A stretch of DNA of 64,000 nucleotides from an uncultured Phocaeicola sp. (GTDB taxonomy: Bacteria > Bacteroidota > Bacteroidia > Bacteroidales > Bacteroidaceae). Below, piece after piece: positions 58,087-64,000 of this stretch. Both the position numbers and the translations under genes were made by a program. The stretch lies in NCBI GenBank assembly GCA_948956705.1, contig CARCZS010000007.1:1-64000 (forward strand). The letters run 5' to 3'. Under the pieces are notes generated by a model that ran no database searches, was not told the DNA's origin, and saw only the letters and a program-made list of their open reading frames with translations. The stretch's first letter is position 1; each line of letters starts with the position of its first letter.

Positions 58087-58725
58087 TTGGCAATACACTA
58101 CACTAAAGGGGAAGAATGGGCGAATGCCGTGTCACATGGCATTGGTATATTGATAGGTATCATGGGCGGAGGGTATTTGCTGCATACTGCCTTGCAAAGT
58201 GGAGACATGTGGGCAGTGAGAGGAATGTGGCTCTATCTGTTCGGCATGCTTGCCTCGTATATCACTTCCACCTGGTATCATTCCAGCCGGCCGGGTACCC
58301 GACACAGAGAAGTATTGCGCAAATTCGACCACGCTGCCATCTATCTGCACATTGCAGGCAGTTATTCTCCTATCATGCTGGTCAGTTTGCGCGAAGCAGG
58401 TTATTGGGGATGGGGAATATTCTGTTTTGTGTGGCTGTGTGCACTCGTCGGAACCACGCTCTGCTTTTGCAGACTGAAGGAACACAGTTATCTGGAAACA
58501 ATCTGTTATGTAGCAATGGGATGCAGCATCTTTGTTGCCTTCAAGCCTTTATGTGACCATGTACCTTCCTTATTTATATATTGGCTCATTGCCGAAGGTA
58601 TCTCATACATCACCGGTACTGTATTTTATTCTTTCCACAAACTGCCCTATATGCATTCTGTTTTCCATCTCTTTGTATTAGGTGGAACCATCTGCCACAT
58701 GATAGCATTGTGGTACATTCTATAA
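58087..58725 (+). CDS. Hemolysin III / YqfA family membrane protein (PAQR type)
   Basis: A 212-residue protein with 7 membrane helices. Family motifs are KGEEWANAVSHGIGI at the start, SYITSTWYHSSRPGTRHREV (the S...H metal site), RKFDHAAIYLHIAGSYSPIM, and the final SVFHLFVLGGTICHM (HxxxH-like). PAQR proteins bind zinc-like metal through these Ser/His residues and may act as lipid hydrolases. The start codon is TTG at 58087: the family's conserved start is 8 residues in and the next ATG would cut the first helix. It begins 5 bases after cca, so the two are cotranscribed. Confidence 0.88.
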   Translation: MAIHYTKGEEWANAVSHGIGILIGIMGGGYLLHTALQSGDMWAVRGMWLYLFGMLASYITSTWYHSSRPGTRHREVLRKFDHAAIYLHIAGSYSPIMLVSLREAGYWGWGIFCFVWLCALVGTTLCFCRLKEHSYLETICYVAMGCSIFVAFKPLCDHVPSLFIYWLIAEGISYITGTVFYSFHKLPYMHSVFHLFVLGGTICHMIALWYIL

Positions 58726-58802
58726 CGTCCCTATCATCAAGAAGTTATCCATTTCGGGAAACTTATTTTCGTTTTTTAAGAGAGAAGTTTTCCAAAATGT
58801 TA

Positions 58803-58810
58803 TATCTTTG
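58803..58810 (+). promoter_or_regulatory. -7 promoter element (TATCTTTG) for the riboswitch-nrdDG transcript
   Basis: Perfect match. The expected transcription start (about 58817) lies just upstream of the riboswitch. Confidence 0.6.
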
Positions 58811-58822
58811 CAGTCGTCCAAT

Positions 58823-58980
58823 GAAGGTGAAGTTAACCGCTCCGAAAAGGGAATGCTGTGAAAATCGGCGACAGTACCCGCTGCTGTAATTCTCGTAGAA
58901 CCGAAACAAGATGCCACTGCGAAGCATTGCGGGAAGGCGTTTCAGGGGAGAGATAAGTCAGAAAACCTGCCTCATGGGAC
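58823..58980 (+). promoter_or_regulatory. Cobalamin (adenosylcobalamin) riboswitch upstream of nrdD
   Basis: Conserved cobalamin-aptamer words occur in order: AAAAGGGAATGCTGTGAAAA, ATCGGCGACAGTACCCGCTG, the GCCACTG box within GATGCCACTGCGAAGC, GGGAAGGCG, and AGTCAGAAAACCTGCC. This spacing is the B12-element pattern. The aptamer ends about 40 bases before the nrdD ATG; no strong terminator hairpin follows, so control is probably at translation start. High cobalamin would switch nrdDG off. Confidence 0.9.
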
Positions 58981-59019
58981 AACTAGTTCTTTTATTTAAA
59001 ACAATTAAATTTTCAAACA

Positions 59020-61296
59020 ATGAATTACGCTGAGATTTGTATCATCAAAAGAGATGGGAAGCGGGAAGACTTCTCTATCAGTAAAATTAAAAATGCAATC
59101 GGCAAAGCATTCCATGCAACCGGAATAGACAATGAAGAGAAACTTATTGCTGATATCACTATGCGGGTAATCAGCAATTTCACCTCTCCTACCATCAGTG
59201 TCGAAGAGATTCAAGACCTAGTGGAAAAGGAACTGATGAAGGTACGCCCTGAAGTGGCCAAGAAATATATTATTTACCGCGAATGGAGAAATACGGAGCG
59301 TGACCGTAAAACCCAAATGAAACATATCATGGACGGTATTGTGGCTATTGACAAAAACGATGTCAACCTCAGCAATGCCAACATGTCCAGCCATACTCCG
59401 GCAGGGCAGATGATGACCTTTGCATCGGAAGTAACCAAAGACTATACATATAAATATCTATTGCCGAAGAAATTTGCCGAGGCGCACCAATTAGGTGATA
59501 TACATATTCATGACCTGGATTATTATCCGACCAAGACCACCACTTGCATCCAATATGACCTGAAAGACTTGTTCGAACGCGGATTCCGCACCAAGAACGG
59601 CAGCATCCGCACCCCCCAGTCTATCCAGAGCTACGCAACATTGGCAACCATCATATTCCAGACTAACCAAAACGAACAGCACGGAGGTCAGGCTATACCG
59701 GCTTTCGATTTCTTTATGGCAAAAGGGGTACGCAAGACTCATCTCAAACATTTGCAGACTCTGACGGATTTTTACCGCGAAGTGGAAGGCAAAGAGCCCA
59801 ATGAGGATGCACTGAAAAAAATAGAAGAGAAAGCATTGGCCATGACCCGCAAAGACACTCATCAGGCAATGGAGGGATTCATCCATAACCTGAATACGAT
59901 GCACTCCCGTGGCGGAAATCAAGTGGTGTTCAGTTCTATCAATTATGGGACAGACACTTCGGCAGAAGGGCGTATGGTAATAGAAGAACTATTGAAAGCT
60001 ACAATTGAAGGCCTCGGCAGCCGGGGAGAAGTGCCGGTATTCCCCATCCAGATTTTTAAGATAAAGGATGGCGTTTCTTATTCGGAAGAAGATTACAAAA
60101 AGGCAATGGCCAACTTCGACGATGCCATAGCCGGCAACATCCAATTCGAGGCACCTAACTTCGACTTATTTCTAAAGGCTTGCCGTACCACGGCAAAAGC
60201 ACTCTTCCCAAACTTCATGTTTTTGGATGCCCCTTATAATCAGAATGAGAAATGGGACGCCAATGACCCGAAACGCTATCGCTATGAGCTCGCAACCATG
60301 GGATGCCGCACACGCGTATATGAAAATGTAGCCGGAGAGAAAACATCTTTGGGACGCGGAAACCTGTCGTTTACAACGATGAACATGCCCCGATTGGCTA
60401 TCGAAGCGCGTATCAAAGCAGAAAGCATGGAAGAATCCGGAAAGAAAGAAGCCATCGAACGTACGGCTAAAGAACTGTTTATACAAAGCGTTCACCAAAT
60501 GGCCGAGCTTATCGCCGAACAACTTTACAGTCGTTACCAATACCAGCGCACCGCCCTGGCACGTCAATTCCCATTTATGATGGGCAACGATGTGTGGAAA
60601 GGAGGAGGAAAACTCGCTCCCAACGACCAAGTGGGCGATGTATTGCGACAAGGTACATTAGGCATTGGATTTATCGGCGGACACAATGCAATGATGGCTC
60701 TTTACGGTGAAAGTCACGGGCACAGCCAACAAGCATGGGATACACTATACGAAGCTGTATCGGAAATTAACGAAGTGGCTGACGCCTATAAAGCAAAGTA
60801 CCAACTGAACTTTTCTGTTCTTGCAACTCCGGCCGAAGGGCTTTCCGGACGCTTCACCCGCATGGACAGACGCAAATACGGTAATATCCCCGGCGTAACA
60901 GACAATGATTATTACGTAAACTCTTTCCACGTAGACGTAAAAGAGCCCATTACCATTGTTGATAAAATCAAGCGGGAAGCTCCGTTCCATGCCATCACAC
61001 GCGGCGGCCATATCACCTATGTAGAGTTGGACGGTGAAGCACAGAAAAATATCAAAGCCATTACCAAGATAGTAAAAGTAATGCATGACGAAGGCATCGG
61101 CTATGGCTCTATCAACCATCCGGTAGATACTTGTCATGCCTGCGGCTACAAAGGAGTGATTTATGACAAATGTCCGGTTTGCCAAAGCGAAAACATTCTG
61201 CGTATGCGCCGCATTACCGGATACCTGACGGGCGACCTCAGCACTTGGAACTCAGCCAAACGCGCAGAGGAACGTGACCGCGTGAAACACGGATAA
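59020..61296 (+). CDS. nrdD: Anaerobic (class III) ribonucleoside-triphosphate reductase
   Basis: A 758-residue glycyl radical enzyme that reduces ribonucleoside triphosphates to deoxyribonucleotides without oxygen. The N-terminal ATP cone (about 1-95; AEICIIKRDGKREDFSISKI) is the allosteric site. The catalytic barrel follows (VVFSSINYGTDTSAEGRMV). Near the C-terminus are the zinc site CHACGY...CPVCQ and the glycyl radical loop RRITGYLTGD (Gly at about 734). It is activated by NrdG, whose gene starts 6 bases later. It lies behind a cobalamin riboswitch. Confidence 0.97.
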   Translation: MNYAEICIIKRDGKREDFSISKIKNAIGKAFHATGIDNEEKLIADITMRVISNFTSPTISVEEIQDLVEKELMKVRPEVAKKYIIYREWRNTERDRKTQMKHIMDGIVAIDKNDVNLSNANMSSHTPAGQMMTFASEVTKDYTYKYLLPKKFAEAHQLGDIHIHDLDYYPTKTTTCIQYDLKDLFERGFRTKNGSIRTPQSIQSYATLATIIFQTNQNEQHGGQAIPAFDFFMAKGVRKTHLKHLQTLTDFYREVEGKEPNEDALKKIEEKALAMTRKDTHQAMEGFIHNLNTMHSRGGNQVVFSSINYGTDTSAEGRMVIEELLKATIEGLGSRGEVPVFPIQIFKIKDGVSYSEEDYKKAMANFDDAIAGNIQFEAPNFDLFLKACRTTAKALFPNFMFLDAPYNQNEKWDANDPKRYRYELATMGCRTRVYENVAGEKTSLGRGNLSFTTMNMPRLAIEARIKAESMEESGKKEAIERTAKELFIQSVHQMAELIAEQLYSRYQYQRTALARQFPFMMGNDVWKGGGKLAPNDQVGDVLRQGTLGIGFIGGHNAMMALYGESHGHSQQAWDTLYEAVSEINEVADAYKAKYQLNFSVLATPAEGLSGRFTRMDRRKYGNIPGVTDNDYYVNSFHVDVKEPITIVDKIKREAPFHAITRGGHITYVELDGEAQKNIKAITKIVKVMHDEGIGYGSINHPVDTCHACGYKGVIYDKCPVCQSENILRMRRITGYLTGDLSTWNSAKRAEERDRVKHG

Positions 61297-61302
61297 CCTG
61301 AT

Positions 61303-61761
61303 ATGAACTTGCTATTTACTTACCCCGAAACCATAGTCGACGGTGAAGGCATCCGCTACTCCATTTATTTGGCCGGATGCCGGCACCGCTGTCCGGGATG
61401 CCAAAACCCGGAATCATGGGCTCCAGAAGCCGGCACCCCATTGACCCAGGAAAAGATAGAAGCAATCATCTGCGAGATTAATGCCAACCCATTGTTGGAC
61501 GGCGTTACATTTTCGGGAGGCGACCCCCTCTATTCTCCAAAAGAATTCCGTGCTTTGTCCCAACAAATAAAAGAAGCTACCGGATTAAACATTTGGTGCT
61601 ACACAGGCTACACGATTGAACAAATAGAAGCCTCACCTTTGTTAAAATCAGCAATAGACTTTATCGATGTATTGGTAGACGGGCGTTTCGAGCAGGATTT
61701 ATACTCTCCTTACTTAGAATTCAGGGGCAGCAGCAACCAACGTATCATCTGTGTACGATAA
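61303..61761 (+). CDS. nrdG: Anaerobic ribonucleotide reductase activating protein
   Basis: A 152-residue radical SAM enzyme that creates the glycyl radical on NrdD. The Fe-S cluster motif [11 protein letters not shown] (CxxxCxxC) is at about residues 25-35, and the SAM-site GGDPLYSP follows. It is short, as usual for NrdG. The gap to nrdD is 6 bases, so one message encodes both. A terminator lies 18 bases after the stop. Confidence 0.96.
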   Translation: MNLLFTYPETIVDGEGIRYSIYLAGCRHRCPGCQNPESWAPEAGTPLTQEKIEAIICEINANPLLDGVTFSGGDPLYSPKEFRALSQQIKEATGLNIWCYTGYTIEQIEASPLLKSAIDFIDVLVDGRFEQDLYSPYLEFRGSSNQRIICVR

Positions 61762-61779
61762 CACAAAAGAAACCTAAAT

Positions 61780-61821
61780 GGCCCATTTTCTTGATTTATA
61801 TCATGAAAATGGGCCGTTTTA
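61780..61821 (+). terminator. Intrinsic terminator after nrdG
   Basis: A perfect 11-base stem GGCCCATTTTC (61780-61790) / GAAAATGGGCC (61805-61815) followed by GTTTTATGTTTTT. Confidence 0.85.
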
Positions 61822-61864
61822 TGTTTTTCGGCATGCGTATGCTTGCTATTTTCAAGAAAAGCCG

Positions 61865-61872
61865 TACCTTTG
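61865..61872 (+). promoter_or_regulatory. -7 promoter element (TACCTTTG) with no following protein gene
   Basis: Perfect TAnnTTTG followed by about 290 bases with no convincing coding gene. It starts the candidate untranslated transcript below. Confidence 0.5.
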
Positions 61873-61879
61873 CAATGTG

Positions 61880-62220
61880 GTTGTGAAACTACCAGTTAAG
61901 TTAATAATGAATTCTTTTAAGGTATTAAGTAATAAGGTAAAGATTAGAAAAGGTATTAGATTTAGGTAAATAAAAAGAGATTGTTTTAAACAAGGATACT
62001 AAAAAAGGTATTAGAGATTAATTTAAGGTTTGAAAGAATTGCAAGTTTTCAGGAATTTAGTTTTATAGGTATTAAAAGAGTTGTTTTTTAAGTAAAAGAG
62101 CAGAGGGATAACAACAACGACAACGACGAGAAAGATGAAAAGAACCCCATATTTTATGAGGGGGGTTCTTCAAGACGTGGGCGGGTTCGAAATAAAGAAC
62201 TATCGCTCTTTTTTTATTTT
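61880..62220 (+). ncRNA. Candidate non-coding or leader transcript
   Basis: Downstream of the promoter-like element the sequence is purine-rich and carries GGTATTA four times (61921, 61952, 62007, 62068). It ends near a 9-base hairpin AAGAACCCC / GGGGTTCTT (62140-62170) and a T run at about 62209-62219. The only short frame of note codes for a basic 20-residue peptide (MNSFKVLSNKVKIRKGIRFR, 61908-61970). No known RNA family (6S, tmRNA, RNase P, SRP RNA) was recognised. It may be a small RNA, a peptide gene or relic sequence. Confidence 0.3.
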
Positions 62221-62274
62221 ATCCCCTCTTCCATTTCCTCCTCCTTTCGGGTCAATCCGCCCCCTGTGGGCATG

Positions 62275-62388
62275 TCAAATCCAAGCAGATAGTTTGCATA
62301 ATCTAAAAATAAAGAATGGAATATCCCTCACTCCTCTGAACGCTTTGATTTTGACGTTGAATGATTCTGCAAATGCATTAGTCCCGAC
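62275..62388 (-). pseudogene. C-terminal remnant of an ISL3-like (ISAon1-type) transposase
   Basis: On the minus strand 37 codons read VGTNAFAESFNVKIKAFRG then VRDIPFFIFRLCKLSAWI and a stop. This is the conserved end of ISL3-type DDE transposases (N-A-x-A-E-S-F-N-x-K-I-K-A-F-R ... F-x-x-F-R-L). An in-frame stop precedes it at 62389 and no upstream domains were found, so it is a decayed fragment. No terminal inverted repeats were recognised. Confidence 0.6.
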
Positions 62389-62643
62389 TCAAGTCAAAAA
62401 GTGTGTGGGCTCCATATTGTGAGAAAATTCCAATATTACAATGTAAAAATACAGATTCTTTCAAGGCATTGTAAATGAAGTATATCAGGCGACCACTTGA
62501 CCTGGTACCGGCATTGTAACTCACAGTTCACGCTTATCACCCACAGGGCTTTCAGGTTGATTCACAATTCCTTAACAATCATATCAAAACAAAGGGAAGA
62601 GTAAGCCGTGTCATAGGCTCAGCCAAGGCCTTTTAAACGGAAG
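62389..62643. other. Gene-free stretch
   Basis: No coding frame, RNA or repeat could be supported here. It lies between the transposase remnant and the second 22-bp array and may be further decayed mobile-element sequence. Confidence 0.4.
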
Positions 62644-62745
62644 ATTATTACAGACTGCGGCAGTGGGCTCTACAGTCTACCGTAATGGGCTGTACGGTCC
62701 ACTACAATGGACTATACAGTCCACTGCCGGAGACTGTAGTAATTC
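62644..62745. repeat. 22-bp-period palindromic tandem array, copy 2 (inverted relative to copy 1)
   Basis: Three units at 62666, 62688 and 62710 with dyads GGCTCTACAGTC, GGCTGTACGGTC and GACTATACAGTC and 10-base linkers TACCGTAATG, CACTACAATG and CACTGCCGGA; partial units flank them (GACTGCGGCAGT at 62653, GACTGTAGT at 62732). Read on the minus strand the middle unit differs from a copy 1 unit at 3 of 22 bases. No HU-like gene is adjacent. Confidence 0.8.
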
Positions 62746-62933
62746 GACTTACGGACAGGCATAATCGAAAGGACGAAAAGGCTTAGTCCGGCTAATGAAA
62801 CGAGTTAGGAAGTTCGAAACGTATGCGGAGGTACCCCCCTTATATGGCCCTTCTATCAGGATAAAAAATAATCCCCCGGCCGTCAGGTTAAACCCAACCA
62901 CCGGGGGATGTATGAGGAAAGTCTTCGCCCTGT

Positions 62934-64000
62934 TTAAAACACGAAGCGCATGATGTCATTGAAATTAGCCCAAATAAGCAATGCAAATAACAAGAACATA
63001 CCCACCATCTGTGCATATTCCATAAACTTATCACTCGGCTTGCGACGTGCCACTATCTCATAAAGCAAGAACAAAACGTGCCCGCCGTCCAAAGCCGGAA
63101 TAGGAAGGATGTTCATAAAAGCCAGAATGATAGACAAGAAAGCTGTCATCTCCCAAAAACGATGCCAATCCCATACCGTGGGAAAGATACTTCCAATCGT
63201 TCCGAAACCACCTACACTCTTCGCACCTTCCTTGGTGAAGACATATTTCATGTCGTTCACATAACCTTTCAACGTATTCACTCCCAATTTGACTCCTGCC
63301 GGGAAGGACTCAAAGAAATTAAACTGACGGGTAGTGACCTTATAATCAAGCGGCGTGGAAATTGCTCTTACCATAAACAAAGAATCCGTACGGACTGCAG
63401 CTGTATCACGCACCCCTCCGTGCGAATAAACCAAGGAAAACTCGGCATATTCCGCTCCGCTGGTTTCGGCATCCGAACGGAAGCCTTCCAATTTTTCAGT
63501 AAATTCATTCCAGCTGCCGACAGGCATATTATCAACAGCTAAAATGGTGTCTCCTTTCTGCACTCCAGCCATCGCCAACGGACCACCGGCAATCACAGAA
63601 TCCACCACATTCGGTCGCAATATATCAAGAAACATCGGTTCTTCTTTAGCAATATCCAAAAGGCTGATTTCGGGCATATAGATTTCTTTTTCCTGCCCGT
63701 CACGAAGCACAGTCACCGTACGCGCTTCGGCCACACTACGCAACATATCCATACCGAAGCGTTCTAATGGCTGTTCGTCGGCACGCAGCAAGATATCACC
63801 ATCGCGGAAGCCGATTTCCTGAGCGCGTTCGTTAAACTTCATACCATAAGTCATATCCTGTAATGAAATATAAGAGTCTCCCCAATGGAACAGAATCATA
63901 GAATAAATGAAGATAGCCAAGAGGAAGTTCATCAGCACCCCGCCAATCATAATAAGCAAACGCTGCCATGCCGGTTTGGAACGGAATTCCCACGGTTGTG
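62934..64000 (-). CDS. rseP: Site-2 metalloprotease RseP, C-terminal part (N-terminus outside window)
   Basis: The frame stays open past the first Met at 63959 to the window edge (QPWEFRSKPAWQRLLIMIG precedes GVLMNF), so the zinc motif HExxH lies beyond 64000. The visible 355 residues hold a membrane helix (LLAIFIYSMILFHW), PDZ-like regions (DSVIAGGPLAMAGVQKGDTI then LAVDNMPVGSW) and the second catalytic motif LPIPALDGGHVLFLLYE (LDG), then a final helix pair. RseP cleaves membrane-bound anti-sigma factors and signal peptide remnants. It is the only part of its operon seen here. Confidence 0.92.
   Translation of the reverse strand, partial: QPWEFRSKPAWQRLLIMIGGVLMNFLLAIFIYSMILFHWGDSYISLQDMTYGMKFNERAQEIGFRDGDILLRADEQPLERFGMDMLRSVAEARTVTVLRDGQEKEIYMPEISLLDIAKEEPMFLDILRPNVVDSVIAGGPLAMAGVQKGDTILAVDNMPVGSWNEFTEKLEGFRSDAETSGAEYAEFSLVYSHGGVRDTAAVRTDSLFMVRAISTPLDYKVTTRQFNFFESFPAGVKLGVNTLKGYVNDMKYVFTKEGAKSVGGFGTIGSIFPTVWDWHRFWEMTAFLSIILAFMNILPIPALDGGHVLFLLYEIVARRKPSDKFMEYAQMVGMFLLFALLIWANFNDIMRFVF

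Noticed and set aside
61780..62220. 6S RNA, tmRNA, RNase P or SRP RNA in the gap after nrdG
   Set aside because: None of the conserved words or folds of those RNAs was recognised; only a generic candidate transcript is claimed.
62135..62422. Open frame of 95 codons on the plus strand
   Set aside because: It overlaps a hairpin and the antisense transposase remnant, has a low-complexity composition and no recognisable start context; it is a chance frame.

Overview
This 64 kb window is a chromosomal segment of a Bacteroidales bacterium, most likely a gut Bacteroides species. The evidence is a SusC/SusD pair, a hybrid two-component system with a fused periplasmic sugar-binding domain, many lipoproteins with Bacteroides domains (BACON, DUF3332, DUF4831, DUF3256, LruC/DUF4842), a meso-diaminopimelate dehydrogenase, and about 30 copies of the Bacteroides -7 promoter element TAnnTTTG at sensible distances from genes. 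Those promoters were also used to correct start codons: several long open frames begin upstream of their probable transcription start.

Layout. 1-7.7 kb is housekeeping: the 5' end of a TPR-type lipoprotein, a stand-alone AICAR transformylase, then a leftward cluster hpt-adk, a DUF5700 putative metalloprotease, obgE-pgeF, a B3/B4-domain protein, an M23 peptidase and a small basic protein. 7.8-13.6 kb is a SusC-SusD-BACON/discoidin operon with no enzyme or regulator attached. 14-20.7 kb carries NAD(P)H-hydrate repair (nnr), DUF4831, a 36-codon membrane ORF, an MFS transporter, a DUF3332 lipoprotein and a six-bladed propeller lipoprotein. 20.8-27.6 kb is an RND efflux operon (adaptor, pump, outer-membrane channel) with a divergent AraC regulator. 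27.7-34 kb has another AraC regulator, a GH29 fucosidase, class II aldolase, L31 type B, DUF3256, and a phenylacetate-CoA ligase/ACT pair.

34-43.6 kb is a compact fructan or sucrose utilisation locus: hybrid sensor-regulator, fructokinase, sugar permease, GH32 lipoprotein and a TonB-dependent receptor without a SusD partner. The GH32 and receptor promoters share a dyad-symmetric motif (TGAAACATTTGTTTCA and one variant) that is the best candidate operator for the locus. 43.7-54 kb has an AAA/PD-(D/E)XK protein, a HU-like protein, and three paralogous LruC/DUF4842 lipoproteins interleaved with lgt, the enzyme that lipidates prolipoproteins. 54-64 kb contains ddh, ruvA, a coiled lipoprotein, a CCA-adding enzyme, a hemolysin III-type membrane protein, a cobalamin riboswitch in front of nrdD-nrdG, a 1.1 kb gene-poor gap and the 3' part of rseP.

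Non-coding structure is unusually rich: two 22-bp-period palindromic tandem arrays (45.6 kb in the 5' leader of the HU-like gene, and 62.7 kb in the opposite orientation), four REP-like double-hairpin elements bounded by GTAGGGGC/GCCCCTAC, many intrinsic terminators, a degraded ISL3-like transposase tail and a candidate untranslated transcript near 62 kb. No tRNA, rRNA, CRISPR array or phage was seen. All family assignments come from reading motifs; no database search was possible.
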